From NCBI GenBank assembly GCA_013298765.1, contig JAAFJA010000001.1, positions 62,001-126,000 on the forward strand: a stretch of 64,000 nucleotides of DNA, given 5' to 3'. Below are positions 43,971 through 53,230 of the stretch, in pieces. Every line of letters begins with the position of its first letter. Within the stretch, counting starts at the first letter, position 1. This stretch comes from Betaproteobacteria bacterium. Lineage in GTDB: Bacteria > Pseudomonadota > Gammaproteobacteria > Burkholderiales > Casimicrobiaceae. The notes under the pieces are model-generated. The model was not told where the DNA came from. It was given only the letters and a program-made list of their open reading frames with translations, and did no database searches. Made by a program: the position numbers and the translations under genes.

Positions 43971-46900
43971 TCAGTCAACCCAAACACGCACGTTCTCGAA
44001 CATTCGAAGCCACGGCGAACGAGTCCAGGCTTCGGGATGCCAGGAAAAGTTTTCAACGCGATGGGTGCGCTCCGGATGCGGCATCAATATGTTGAAGCGA
44101 CCATCCTCGCTAGTGAGGCCCGTGATCCCTTGCGGCGAACCGTTTGGATTGATCGGGTAAGTTTCGGAGGCATTACCGTGCCCATCGACAAAACGGAGCG
44201 TCACATACCGGCCAGCCGCCTCTAGCTGATCTTCGTCCTTGAACTGAGCAAAACCCTCGCCGTGCGCAACAACGATTGGCAAGCGTGAGCCTTCCATCCC
44301 CTTGTAGAGAATTGAAGGCGAATCGATGATTTCAACGAGCGCGGTCCGGCATTCGAATTGCTCGCTTCCGTTTTTCGCAAAGCGCGGCCAATGCGCTGTC
44401 CCGGGCATGATGGGCGACATCTGCGCGAGCATTTGGCAGCCATTGCAAATGCCAATCGCAAACGTAGATGGGTCTTCAAAAAAATCTTTGAACTGTTCGC
44501 GCAGCTCGTTGTTAAGCAATATCGATTTCGCCCAGCCCGCACCGGCGGACAACACATCACCGTAGCTGAAGCCTCCGCAGGCAACAAATCCAGCAAACTC
44601 ATCAAGCGAGCGACGCCCCGTTTGCAAATCCGTCATGTGAACGTCGTACGCATCGAATCCCGCGAGCGTGAACACATGCGCGGTTTCAATATGCGAATTG
44701 ACACCCTGCTCGCGCAAGATCGCCACTTTCGGGCGAGCGCCCAAATTCAAGAAAGGCGCAGCGGCGTTCTCTTTGGCATCGAACAGCACGCGAGGCGCAA
44801 GGCCCACGTCGTCATCATCAAACACCCGATCAAACTCGAAATCTGCGCAATCAGGATTGTCGCGTAGGCGCTGAATTTCAATCGTGGTGGCTGACCACGC
44901 CGCGTGCAGCGCTTGGCGCGCTTCATTGAATATTTTCTCGCCCTTGTGCTGGATCACAAAGGCGCTGTCTAGAGCGACGTTCCCCAACTCAAAGACACCG
45001 ACCTTCGCGCCCGCGAACGCCTCACGCACGCGCGCCACGTCCGCGCGTCGTACCTGCACGACCGCTCCCAATTCTTCATTGAAGAGGATTGACGTCGCAT
45101 CGCCCGTAACAGCATCGAGAGAAATCGACAGACCCGCGCGCGAGGCGATTGACATCTCAACGAGCGCGGCAAACAAACCACCGTCCGATTTGTCGTGATA
45201 CGCGAGCAGCAATCCTTTTTCGTTAAGCGACTGGATACCTGAGAAGAACTCCCGGAGCGCCACTGCCGAATCGCAGTCCGGCACGTCGCTCGAAAACTCA
45301 CCGCGCACCTGCTCAAAAATAGATCCGCCCATCCGCTGCTTACCCGCTGCGATATCGATCAGCAGGAGCACGTTATCGCCTTCGGTGCGCAAAAGCGGCG
45401 TGAGCGTTTTTCCGGCACTCACGACATTGGCGAACGCGGTAACGATGAGCGAAACCGGCGAGTGCACGGATTTCTTTTGTTTGTCATCAGACCATGCGGT
45501 GCGCATACTCATCGAATCTTTGCCCACCGGAATGGCAATGCCAAGGGCGGGGCAAAGCTCCATACCCACCGCTTTCACTGCATCAAAAAGCGCCGCGTCT
45601 TCGCCGGGAACGTCAACGGCTGCCATCCAGTTTGCGGATAGCTTCAAATCCGAGAGTGACTGAATTCGCGCGGCTGCGATATTCGTAACCGCCTCGGCTA
45701 CGGCCATTCGTGCCGATGCCGCAGCGTTCACCACGGCCAGCGGCGTGCGCTCGCCCATCGCCATTGCTTCGCCCGCATCGCCGACGAAATCTCTGAGCGT
45801 GACCGCGCAATCAGCGACAGGCACTTGCCACGGCCCAACCATCTGCTCCCGCGCAGTCAAGCCGCCCACAAATCGATCGCCGATGGTGACTAGAAACGTC
45901 TTGTCAGCGACGGTCGGATGCTGCAACACCTTGAAAGCAACGTCACGCAGCGCCTTCGGTGTCAACATCGCGTTTGACTTTGCAAGCGAGACATCGCGAG
46001 ATTGCCGCGCCGTAGTCCGCTCCATCTTTGGCGGTTTGCCGAGCAGCACTTCGAGCGGCATCTCCACGGGATTGTTGTCAAACTTCTTGTCAGCCACAAC
46101 CAAATCGCCCGAAGAATCGGCCACACCCAGCACCGCGAAAGGAGCGCGTTCGCGAGCACACATCGCTTTGAACGTGGCAAGACTTTGTGGCGCGATGGCG
46201 AGCACGTATCGCTCTTGCGATTCGTTGCACCAAATCTCAGCAGGACTCATCCCCGCTTCAAGCGTGGGCACAGTGCGCAAATCGAATAGCGCGCCGCGCG
46301 GATCATCTTTGCTGCCTGCACCGTACACAAGCTCTGGCAGCGCATTGGAGAGGCCGCCCGCGCCGACATCGTGAATTGCGAGGATCGGGTTATCTTCTCC
46401 AAGTTGCCAACAGGCGTTGATCACTTCTTGCGCACGTCGCTCCATCTCGGGATTGCCGCGTTGAACTGAATCGAAATCGAGATCCGCAATGTTTTGTCCG
46501 GTTGTCATGGATGAGGCGGCACCGCCGCCCATCCCGATACGCATCCCTTCGCCGCCGAGCTGCACGAGGAGCGTGCCGGCCGGAAATTCGATCTTGTGAG
46601 TGTGCTCATCGGCGATTGCGCCCACGCCGCCCGCGATCATGATGGGCTTGTGATAGCCGTACACCGTTTCGCCCGCAGCATTTTTTTCAACATGCTCAAA
46701 CGTGCGGAAATAGCCGCCTAGATTCGGCCGTCCGAATTCGTCATTGAACGCCGCGCCACCCACCGGCCCGCGCACCATGACGTCGAGCGCTGAAACGATA
46801 CGAGCGGGTCGCCCCACATGGGCGCTCGCCTCTTCCCACGGCTGTGGGAGTCCAGGCAAGCGAAGGTGCGACGTCGTAAATCCAGTCACACCCGCCTTAG

Positions 46901-47915
46901 GCGTTGCACCGCGACCCGTTGCGCCTTCGTCGCGAATCTCGCCGCCCGCGCCTGTCGCAGCGCCCGCAAAGGGCTCAATCGCGGTCGGGTGGTTGTGCGT
47001 CTCGACCTTGGCAAGGTAGTGCGTCAAGCCGACATGCGCGTCATAGCGACCCTCTGCATCAGGATAAAAGCGCTTCGCTTCGCCACCTTCGAGGATCGCC
47101 GCGTTATCTGAATACGCAACCACCGTGCCCTCAGGCGATAGCTTGTGCGTATTTCGGATCATCTGAAACAACGAGAGCGGCTGTGCTTCGCCATCAATCA
47201 CCCACGAGGCGTTGAACACCTTGTGGCGACAATGCTCAGAGTTTGCTTGCGCGAACATCAAGAGCTCTACATCGGTCGGATCACGCTCCAGCTTGCCAAA
47301 TGCCGCAACCAAATAATCGATTTCATCGGCCGACAAAGCGAGCCCAAGCTCCACGTTCGCTTTCTTGAGCGATTCCGCGCTGCGAGGAATCGTCGCTAAT
47401 CGCTGCGCGTTATGCGTAGCAAAGATTGCTTCGCTTGAATCGAGCTCCGCGAGTACGCTCTCAGTCATACGGTCGTGACATGCAGACTCGACAGCGCGCT
47501 TGCCCGTTTCGTTAAGCGCTTTTTCAGTAGTGACTGTGAACCAAACGCCGCGCTCAATGCGGGCTACGGCGGTTAGTCGACAGTTCGTCGCGATATCGGT
47601 GGCCTTGGATGACCACGGCGAGATCGTCCCAAGCCGCGGCACCACCAAAAAACTATAGTGGTGAGCGGAAGAACGCTCGGCGGGCTGATCTTGATCTTCG
47701 TCTTCGTCAGGCGGGCTTTCCCCGTAGGCGAGGAGCGCTTCGAGCTTGATGTGTTCTTCGCGGGAGAGCGCACGAGAAAGTTGAACAAAGTGCCAATACT
47801 CGGCGTCGACGTTGGTGACCTGTTGCGCGCGAAGCGCGTCGATCAGTTTGCGTTGACGGAAATCGGAAAGCGCAATAGCGCCGCGAAGATGCAATCGGAG
47901 GGAGGCGTCAGACAT
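43971..47915 (-). CDS. purL: Phosphoribosylformylglycinamidine synthase, large single-chain type
   Basis: A 1314-residue enzyme, the length expected for the proteobacterial single-chain form. From the N-terminus there are a PurS-like domain, a linker with [20 protein letters not shown], two ATP-binding AIRS-like halves ([51 protein letters not shown]), and a glutaminase domain with the nucleophile in [13 protein letters not shown] and the His/Glu pair near [12 protein letters not shown]. It makes FGAM from FGAR, ATP and glutamine in purine synthesis. A small membrane protein and a GNAT enzyme follow. Confidence 0.98.
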   Translation of the reverse strand: MSDASLRLHLRGAIALSDFRQRKLIDALRAQQVTNVDAEYWHFVQLSRALSREEHIKLEALLAYGESPPDEDEDQDQPAERSSAHHYSFLVVPRLGTISPWSSKATDIATNCRLTAVARIERGVWFTVTTEKALNETGKRAVESACHDRMTESVLAELDSSEAIFATHNAQRLATIPRSAESLKKANVELGLALSADEIDYLVAAFGKLERDPTDVELLMFAQANSEHCRHKVFNASWVIDGEAQPLSLFQMIRNTHKLSPEGTVVAYSDNAAILEGGEAKRFYPDAEGRYDAHVGLTHYLAKVETHNHPTAIEPFAGAATGAGGEIRDEGATGRGATPKAGVTGFTTSHLRLPGLPQPWEEASAHVGRPARIVSALDVMVRGPVGGAAFNDEFGRPNLGGYFRTFEHVEKNAAGETVYGYHKPIMIAGGVGAIADEHTHKIEFPAGTLLVQLGGEGMRIGMGGGAASSMTTGQNIADLDFDSVQRGNPEMERRAQEVINACWQLGEDNPILAIHDVGAGGLSNALPELVYGAGSKDDPRGALFDLRTVPTLEAGMSPAEIWCNESQERYVLAIAPQSLATFKAMCARERAPFAVLGVADSSGDLVVADKKFDNNPVEMPLEVLLGKPPKMERTTARQSRDVSLAKSNAMLTPKALRDVAFKVLQHPTVADKTFLVTIGDRFVGGLTAREQMVGPWQVPVADCAVTLRDFVGDAGEAMAMGERTPLAVVNAAASARMAVAEAVTNIAAARIQSLSDLKLSANWMAAVDVPGEDAALFDAVKAVGMELCPALGIAIPVGKDSMSMRTAWSDDKQKKSVHSPVSLIVTAFANVVSAGKTLTPLLRTEGDNVLLLIDIAAGKQRMGGSIFEQVRGEFSSDVPDCDSAVALREFFSGIQSLNEKGLLLAYHDKSDGGLFAALVEMSIASRAGLSISLDAVTGDATSILFNEELGAVVQVRRADVARVREAFAGAKVGVFELGNVALDSAFVIQHKGEKIFNEARQALHAAWSATTIEIQRLRDNPDCADFEFDRVFDDDDVGLAPRVLFDAKENAAAPFLNLGARPKVAILREQGVNSHIETAHVFTLAGFDAYDVHMTDLQTGRRSLDEFAGFVACGGFSYGDVLSAGAGWAKSILLNNELREQFKDFFEDPSTFAIGICNGCQMLAQMSPIMPGTAHWPRFAKNGSEQFECRTALVEIIDSPSILYKGMEGSRLPIVVAHGEGFAQFKDEDQLEAAGRYVTLRFVDGHGNASETYPINPNGSPQGITGLTSEDGRFNILMPHPERTHRVENFSWHPEAWTRSPWLRMFENVRVWVD

Positions 47916-48076
47916 GCGCGAAGAGAAGAGAAACAGCGTGCAGGCGACTGCTGCGGCGCTTCGAGTGACAAAACGTAATTGTAGAGACCTCTTTCAAAGC
48001 GCTCTCCGTCAAAACTGCGTACCTGAGCGACTTACTCGTATGGCGGGCTCGCGCTATGTTGTGCAGGGGCCTTTTT

Positions 48077-48118
48077 AATGCGGCTCGCGCGCGTGCTAAT
48101 GCGGCTCGCGCGCGTGCA
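48077..48118. repeat. 21-bp tandem duplication covering a gene's stop codon
   Basis: The unit AATGCGGCTCGCGCGCGTGC(T/A) occurs at 48077-48097 and again at 48098-48118, differing in one base. On the minus strand each copy reads HAREPH followed by a stop: TAG in the first met by the ribosome, TAA in the second. The LysR gene ends at the first. Confidence 0.9.
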
Positions 48119-48989
48119 TTCGCGCGGCAAAGTGCGCTTTGATTGCGCCCGTGAAATGCGTGCGCCCATGAACGCGCCGCTCCAAGAGCCCCACCTGACG
48201 CACCACATTGTGACCAGGTACAGAAATTACTTGCAAGCCGCTATCACGCGTCCATTCCACGTTGTCGAGCTTAGGAACAATCGAGACGCCATAGCCCTGG
48301 CGCACGAGCGCGACGATGGTCTCGACGGAATTGACCTCGAGCCCTTCGTTTACTCGCACGTTGAGACGCCGCAGCACTTCCTGGACAAGGTCGCCCGTCC
48401 AAGTGGATGAATCGAAGCGCAGGAAGGGAGCCGTGCGCAGGATTTCGAGCGCGTCATTGGCGAGGGGGAACTGCGGCGCGTGGGGCACGATGAGCACCAT
48501 ATCCTCAGCGTAGAGCGGGCTCCAGCGAAGCGAGGCCGACAAACCACGGGGCGGGCGGGTGGTGATTGCCGCATCAAGTTCGCCCTGCTGCACTCGAAGC
48601 GCAAAATCTGACGACAAGCCGGCGAAAAGTTTCACCTCGAGCGCGGGAAATTCGCGCTTGAGCGTGAGTAATGCCCCGGAAAACGCGCCCATCAACGCGG
48701 ACACCAACGCGCCGACAGCCACCGTACCCGCCATTTCGTCTTTGCCACCGCACAGCGCGTCATAACGGTTGACGAGCGATTCGATAGCGACCGACGCGGA
48801 CCGCCCCGCAGTGTTAAGCACCGCCGCACGCGCCGAGCGATCAAAGAGCGTCTGACCGAGATCTTCCTCCAGTGCGCGGATTTGCAGCCCCACGGCTGCG
48901 GGGGTGAGACCGACGCGAGCCCCCGCCGCGACGAAGCTTCCCGACTGCGCAACCGCCAAAAACGTTCTCATCACCCGAATCGTCGGCAT
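48096..48989 (-). CDS. LysR family transcriptional regulator
   Basis: A 297-residue protein from the ATG at 48989 (MPTIRVMRTFLAVAQSGSFV). A TTG at 49001 would add four residues. The winged helix-turn-helix (VAAGARVGLTPAAVGLQIRA, EEDLGQTLFDRSAR) is followed by a periplasmic-binding-like effector domain (LIVPHAPQFPLANDALEILR, VRQGYGVSIVPKL). It is divergent from the dicarboxylate operon starting at 49101, which it most likely controls; a 9-bp inverted repeat lies between them. The effector may be a dicarboxylate or hydroxy-acid metabolised by the operon. The gene ends inside a 21-bp tandem duplication. Confidence 0.94.
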   Translation of the reverse strand: MPTIRVMRTFLAVAQSGSFVAAGARVGLTPAAVGLQIRALEEDLGQTLFDRSARAAVLNTAGRSASVAIESLVNRYDALCGGKDEMAGTVAVGALVSALMGAFSGALLTLKREFPALEVKLFAGLSSDFALRVQQGELDAAITTRPPRGLSASLRWSPLYAEDMVLIVPHAPQFPLANDALEILRTAPFLRFDSSTWTGDLVQEVLRRLNVRVNEGLEVNSVETIVALVRQGYGVSIVPKLDNVEWTRDSGLQVISVPGHNVVRQVGLLERRVHGRTHFTGAIKAHFAARMHAREPH

Positions 48990-49004
48990 CGCTCGGTCCA
49001 ATTA

Positions 49005-49052
49005 CAAAAGAAATACTTTATCTCAAACAAATCATTATTCGCTTTTCTTTTG
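49005..49052. promoter_or_regulatory. Inverted repeat in the LysR/operon divergent promoter
   Basis: CAAAAGAAA (49005-49013) and TTTCTTTTG (49044-49052) form a perfect 9-bp inverted repeat with a 30-bp spacer. It lies in the AT-rich region between the LysR start and the Fe-S subunit start. The spacing and place suit a LysR-type operator overlapping the promoter. Confidence 0.55.
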
Positions 49053-49100
49053 TTTATTCGTGGGAAAGAATCGAGCACTCGCGAATTTCAAAGGAACGCA

Positions 49101-49817
49101 ATGCAGACGCTGGCAGTGCGCATTTGGCGTGGCGGCGCGGATGGCGATTTTCATCGCTACGACGTGCCGCGCAGAGACAGCCAAACGGTATTGGATGTGG
49201 TCACCCATGTGCAGCGCGTGATTGATCCCACATTGAGCTATCGCTTTTCCTGCCGAGTTGGGATGTGCGGTTCGTGCGCCATGACGGTCAACGGCGTCGC
49301 GCGCTGGACTTGCCGTACCCATGTGTCAAAGGTCGCCGTGAACGATACGCTGGAACTCGCGCCGCTCTCCAATCTGCCGATCGTGAAAGATTTAACGACC
49401 GACATGACGGTGTTTTTTGACAAATGGGCCAGTGCTCGCGGGCAGTTCAAAGGGGACAAAACGCGCGCCGACGACTTCGCGAATGTCGTGCCTGAAACGC
49501 CCGCTCGAAAAGCGGCCGATGCGGCGATTGAGTGCATCGGCTGTGGCGTCTGCTACGCCTCATGCGACACCGTGAGCTGGCGACCGGATTATTTAGGCCC
49601 GGCGGCACTTAATCGGGCGTGGAGCTTAGTTAATGATATTCGCGACACATCACAAAATGAGCGCTTACGCGCTATCGCAGGGGACGCTGGCTGTCATGCC
49701 TGTCATACGCACACGAGTTGCGCCGAGCGCTGCCCAAAATCCCTTTCGCCGACCGCTGGTATCAGTGGCCTCAAAAAGCTGGCGGCGCGCGCAGCCATTC
49801 GGGGCGAGCTCGATTGA
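49101..49817 (+). CDS. Succinate dehydrogenase / fumarate reductase-like iron-sulfur subunit
   Basis: A 238-residue protein from the ATG at 49101 (MQTLAVRIWRGG), which follows AAGGAA. The [2Fe-2S] ligands are in CRVGMCGSCAMTVNG and RWTCRTH, the [4Fe-4S] ligands in ECIGCGVCYASCDTV, and the [3Fe-4S] ligands in CHTHTSCAERCPKSL. This is a full set, so electron flow from flavin to quinone is possible. It is the first gene of the operon under a divergent LysR gene. The flavoprotein subunit is 3.4 kb downstream, separated by the anchors, a receptor and a hydro-lyase, unlike a standard sdhCDAB operon. The next gene starts within its stop codon. Confidence 0.93.
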   Translation: MQTLAVRIWRGGADGDFHRYDVPRRDSQTVLDVVTHVQRVIDPTLSYRFSCRVGMCGSCAMTVNGVARWTCRTHVSKVAVNDTLELAPLSNLPIVKDLTTDMTVFFDKWASARGQFKGDKTRADDFANVVPETPARKAADAAIECIGCGVCYASCDTVSWRPDYLGPAALNRAWSLVNDIRDTSQNERLRAIAGDAGCHACHTHTSCAERCPKSLSPTAGISGLKKLAARAAIRGELD

Positions 49818-50155
49818 AACCGTCGACCCAAGCGAAACTTTGGTATGCACAGCGCATCAGCGCGATGGTGTTGGCGCTCTGCGTGCTCATTCATCTGGTC
49901 ACGATTTTGTACGCGATCAAAAGCGGCTTGTCCGCAAGCGCGATACTTTCGCGAACGCAGGGAAATGCCGCGTTCGCCGCGTTTTATGTGTTGTTCGTAG
50001 TGGCTGTTGCGATTCACGCGCCGATTGGACTCGCTCGCGTCGCCGAAGAGTGGCTGGGCTGGCGTGGCCGCTCGCTCGGTATCGTGATGCTTGCGCTCGC
50101 TGCGCTCCTTGCAGCGATGGGGGCGCGTGCAGTGTGGGGGCTCTATGGCGGCTAA
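49814..50155 (+). CDS. Small membrane anchor of the SDH/FRD-like complex (first)
   Basis: A 113-residue protein with a TTG start at 49814 that overlaps the stop of the Fe-S subunit (TTGA), a sign of coupled translation. It has three membrane segments: ISAMVLALCVLIHLVTILYA, AAFYVLFVVAVAIHAPIGLA and LGIVMLALAALLAAMGARAV. His residues in the first two (LIH, AIH) could ligate haem b. The layout fits an SdhC/FrdC-type anchor. A longer upstream frame exists but overlaps the Fe-S gene and is not needed. Confidence 0.82.
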   Translation: MKPSTQAKLWYAQRISAMVLALCVLIHLVTILYAIKSGLSASAILSRTQGNAAFAAFYVLFVVAVAIHAPIGLARVAEEWLGWRGRSLGIVMLALAALLAAMGARAVWGLYGG

Positions 50156-50531
50156 CGTTTCAGTCAGCGGGCCAACGCGGCGAAACGATTGGCGCGCACG
50201 TGGCAACATTGGCTACGCAGCGTTCGTCGCACATCGCATTTCGGGCGTCTGCCTCGCGCTCTTTCTTCCGGTTCACTTCTGGGCGCTCGGCACTAGCCTT
50301 AAAGGCGCAGCGGCGCTCGATCAGTTTCTTAGCTGGACCGATATGCCACTTTTCAAATTCGGTGAGTGGGGGTTGGTGGTTTTACTGACCATTCACCTGG
50401 GCTGTGGCACGCGCTTGTTGCTGATCGAATTTGGTCGCTGGCAAGGCTTGCGCAAAGGCTGGATTGCCATCGCGATTGCGATGAGCGCATTGGTGGGCGC
50501 ATTGCTCGCCGCGATACTTCTAACGAAATAA
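50145..50531 (+). CDS. Small membrane anchor of the SDH/FRD-like complex (second)
   Basis: A 128-residue protein from the ATG at 50145 (MAANVSVSGPTRRNDWRARG). It overlaps the first anchor by 11 bp. It carries FVAHRISGVCLALFLPVHFW, the HRxSG signature of SdhC-type cytochrome b subunits with quinone-site Ser and Arg. A second segment WGLVVLLTIHLGCGTRLLLI contains a further His, and a third is AIAIAMSALVGALLAAILL. With its partner it should bind one haem and form the quinone site. A receptor gene follows 31 bp downstream. Confidence 0.87.
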   Translation: MAANVSVSGPTRRNDWRARGNIGYAAFVAHRISGVCLALFLPVHFWALGTSLKGAAALDQFLSWTDMPLFKFGEWGLVVLLTIHLGCGTRLLLIEFGRWQGLRKGWIAIAIAMSALVGALLAAILLTK

Positions 50532-50562
50532 GTCACGTCTAATTTGAGGAGGATTTTCAACC

Positions 50563-51552
50563 ATGGTTTTTCACACTCGGATACTCCGCCGTGCAGCCAT
50601 TCTGGCCTGCGCTGCCTTGCTTGGTTTCGGCGCGTCTCTAGCAAGCCATGCACAAGCGTGGCCTGCCAAACCCGTTCGGATTGTGGTGAACTTTCCTGCG
50701 GGCGGCACGACTGATTTGGTGGCGCGCATCGTGAGCCAAAGGCTGCAGGAGATGTGGGGCCAAACCGTCGTCGTTGAAAACAAAACCGGCGCAGGCGGCA
50801 ATATCGGCGCAGCTGAAGTGGCCAAAGCGCCTAACGACGGCTACACCCTCCTCTTGGGCTCTGGAGCGATTGCAATCAATCCTCACATCTACGCAAAGAT
50901 GCCGTTCGATACCGCGAAAGACTTTGTGCCCGTCATCAATATCGCGCAGGGGCCGATGGTGATCGTTGTCTCACCGAATGTGGCGGCTAAAAATGTGGCC
51001 GAATTCATCGCTGCGGCGAAAGCAAAGCCCGGCGCGATGAATTTCGGCTCTGCAGGCGTAGGAAGCCAAGTACATCTCGCGGGCGAAAACTTCCTCTATA
51101 CGGCTGGAATCGATCTCAAACACGTTCCCTACAAAGGTGAATCGCTGGCGCTCGCCGATGTTGCGGGCGGCAGCGTCGAAATGCTCGCAGGCAATCTCGC
51201 GGCGATGCTGCCCATGATTAAAAGCGGCAAAGTAAAAGCGCTCGGCGTTACGAGTTTGGAGCGCTCGCCTGCTGCGCCCGACATTCCTACGGCAAGCGAA
51301 TCAGGGCTGCCAGGCTTTGTAAACGTTGGCTGGTTCGGGCTCTTTGCGCCGGCAGGCACATCGCAAGACATCGTCGACAAATTGCAACGCGATATCGCAA
51401 GAGTGCTCGCCACGGATGACGCCAAGCAGCGCTTGCTTGCACTCGGAATGACGCCTGTAGCGAATACCTCGCAGCAATTCGCCGACGCGATTCGTGCCGA
51501 AAGCGCGAATTGGGCGAAGGTCGTTCGTGAGCGAAAGATCACGTTGCAGTAG
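50563..51552 (+). CDS. Bug-family tripartite tricarboxylate transporter receptor
   Basis: A 329-residue periplasmic binding protein with a signal peptide (ILRRAAILACAALLGFGASL, cleavage near SHAQA) and a strong GGAGG ribosome site. Family motifs are KPVRIVVNFPAGGTTDLVAR, VVVENKTGAGGNIGAAEVAK, GYTLLLGSGAIAINPHIY and VPYKGESLALADVAGG. Bug receptors are very abundant in Burkholderiales and often work without adjacent membrane genes. The gene sits within an operon for dicarboxylate metabolism, so a C4 or hydroxy-dicarboxylate ligand is likely. No TctA/TctB genes are present. Confidence 0.93.
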   Translation: MVFHTRILRRAAILACAALLGFGASLASHAQAWPAKPVRIVVNFPAGGTTDLVARIVSQRLQEMWGQTVVVENKTGAGGNIGAAEVAKAPNDGYTLLLGSGAIAINPHIYAKMPFDTAKDFVPVINIAQGPMVIVVSPNVAAKNVAEFIAAAKAKPGAMNFGSAGVGSQVHLAGENFLYTAGIDLKHVPYKGESLALADVAGGSVEMLAGNLAAMLPMIKSGKVKALGVTSLERSPAAPDIPTASESGLPGFVNVGWFGLFAPAGTSQDIVDKLQRDIARVLATDDAKQRLLALGMTPVANTSQQFADAIRAESANWAKVVRERKITLQ

Positions 51553-51719
51553 TTCCTTCAAACCGGCTTTGCAGAACGTAGCGAGAGCCCGTCGCGCAAC
51601 GCAAACATGCTCGGGCATCAGCTGCGCGCTCTGCTAGGTGAAGATTCTTCGAGCACCATTTACGACATCTCGCGGGGACGTAGCAGTCGCGCCGCACCCT
51701 TTCACTGTTTCGAGATCTC

Positions 51720-52616
51720 ATGTTGCACCTGACGCCCCTACAGATCGAAGACGCCGCAAAAGCGCTCTACATTCAAGCGCTCAAGTCGTTGCCGCCTGAT
51801 GTGAAGGCAGGGATTGATCGCCTCGCCGCTAATGAGCGCGGCGAGACCGCAAAATCGGTCTTGCAAACGATGGTGACCAATATCCGCGTGGCGGAAGACA
51901 CTAATAATTTGCTTTGCCAAGATACGGGAATTCCCATCTATAACGTCACCATCGGCCGTAACGTGAGTCTGGGGGACGGCGCTCACTTTGACGGCGCGGC
52001 ACTCAAAGCAGCGATCATCCGCGGGTGCACGCGCGCGACCACGGAGCATCCACTACGCTCATCAGTGGTGCACCCGATTACGCGAAAAAATGAACACACG
52101 AGCTGCGGCGCGGGCGTGCCTGTCATTCATATCGACTTCAGCGATTCGCCCGATGTACTCGAACTGGAAATGATTCCAAAGGGCAGCGGCTCTGAGAACA
52201 ATTCGTTTCTGAAAATGGCGATTCCTGCCGAAGGCATCGCAGCGGTCAAGCGCTTCGTGATCGATTCGGTCATCGCGGCCGGTGGAAAAACCTGTCCGCC
52301 TACGATTGTGGGCGTTGGCATCGGTGGCACATCTGATCTCTGCGTTCATCTCGCGAAGAAAGCAGCAACAAGAGCTCTGGGTACCTTGTCCACAGATAAT
52401 GAGGCGGCAGCGCTAGAAAAAGAGCTTTCTGAGGCAGTTAATTTATTGGGCGTCGGCCCGCAAGGATTGGGCGGAGACGCGACGACCTTTGCCGTTCACA
52501 TCGAACTTGCGGCAACCCACATCACGATGAATCCTGTTGCAGTCAATATGCAATGCCACTCCGCGCGGCGCGCCCGCGCAACCTTCACGCCAAGCGGCGT
52601 CTCCTTTGGTTTCTAG
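51720..52616 (+). CDS. Class I fumarase / tartrate dehydratase-type hydro-lyase, alpha subunit
   Basis: A 298-residue iron-sulfur subunit. Cysteines expected to bind the [4Fe-4S] cluster occur in LLCQDTGIPIYN, HTSCGAGVPVIHID and GKTCPPTIVGVGIGGTSDLC. GPQGLGGDATTFAVHIELAA lies near the C-terminus. The two-subunit class I family includes fumarase, L-tartrate dehydratase and mesaconase; these cannot be separated by eye. The beta gene starts two bases after the stop. The genetic partnership with an SDH/FRD-like enzyme favours succinate-fumarate-malate chemistry or a related hydroxy-acid. Confidence 0.92.
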   Translation: MLHLTPLQIEDAAKALYIQALKSLPPDVKAGIDRLAANERGETAKSVLQTMVTNIRVAEDTNNLLCQDTGIPIYNVTIGRNVSLGDGAHFDGAALKAAIIRGCTRATTEHPLRSSVVHPITRKNEHTSCGAGVPVIHIDFSDSPDVLELEMIPKGSGSENNSFLKMAIPAEGIAAVKRFVIDSVIAAGGKTCPPTIVGVGIGGTSDLCVHLAKKAATRALGTLSTDNEAAALEKELSEAVNLLGVGPQGLGGDATTFAVHIELAATHITMNPVAVNMQCHSARRARATFTPSGVSFGF

Positions 52617-52618
52617 CG

Positions 52619-53230
52619 ATGGCGCACCACGAACTCTCTCTTCCCGTGACTGAAGCCGACGCACGCTGTCTGCGTGTGAATGACACGGTGACGCTCAACA
52701 CCACGCTCTTCGGCATTCGCGATGCGAGCTATATCGCGCTCTTCGATAAGGGCCGAAGCACACGTTTTGATCTCTCCGGTCATGCCGTGATTCACACCGC
52801 ACCCAATGTTCGTAAAGTGCCCGTTTCTGCCGAGCATCCCGCGGGTTACGCACCCGTTTGCATTGGCACGACGACAAGCGATCGCATGGAGCGCTTCACC
52901 CGCGCATTAATGCAAACCTGCGGCGTACGTTTCATCGTGGGAAAAGGCGGCATGCGTGAAGGCTCCCTCGCTGCGTTTCGCGAATTTGGGGGCGCATACC
53001 TTGCAATCGTGGGCGGCACTGCAGCGCTTGAAACCACGTGGATCGAACAGATTGAAGACGTTGATCTCGATGACCTAAACCCTGAGTCGCTTTGGCGTTT
53101 CAAGATCAAAGGTTTCGGCCCGCTCCTTGTAGCGATGGATTCGCACGGCAATTCACTCTATGACGCAGTGAAAGATGATGTCGATTCCAAGCGAGCCGCG
53201 GCGCTTGCGCGACTCGGAGTGTCGGCATGA
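52619..53230 (+). CDS. Class I fumarase / tartrate dehydratase-type hydro-lyase, beta subunit
   Basis: A 203-residue protein from the ATG at 52619 (MAHHELSLPVTEADARCLRV), two bases after the alpha stop. It shows TTLFGIRDASYIALFDKGRS, VIHTAPNVRKV, GTTTSDRMERF and VGKGGMREGSLAAFREFGGA, all typical of the swivel-domain subunit that completes the active site. Its stop overlaps the next gene's start by four bases (ATGA), so beta and the flavoprotein are translationally coupled. Alternative starts upstream overlap the alpha gene and are not supported. Confidence 0.92.
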   Translation: MAHHELSLPVTEADARCLRVNDTVTLNTTLFGIRDASYIALFDKGRSTRFDLSGHAVIHTAPNVRKVPVSAEHPAGYAPVCIGTTTSDRMERFTRALMQTCGVRFIVGKGGMREGSLAAFREFGGAYLAIVGGTAALETTWIEQIEDVDLDDLNPESLWRFKIKGFGPLLVAMDSHGNSLYDAVKDDVDSKRAAALARLGVSA

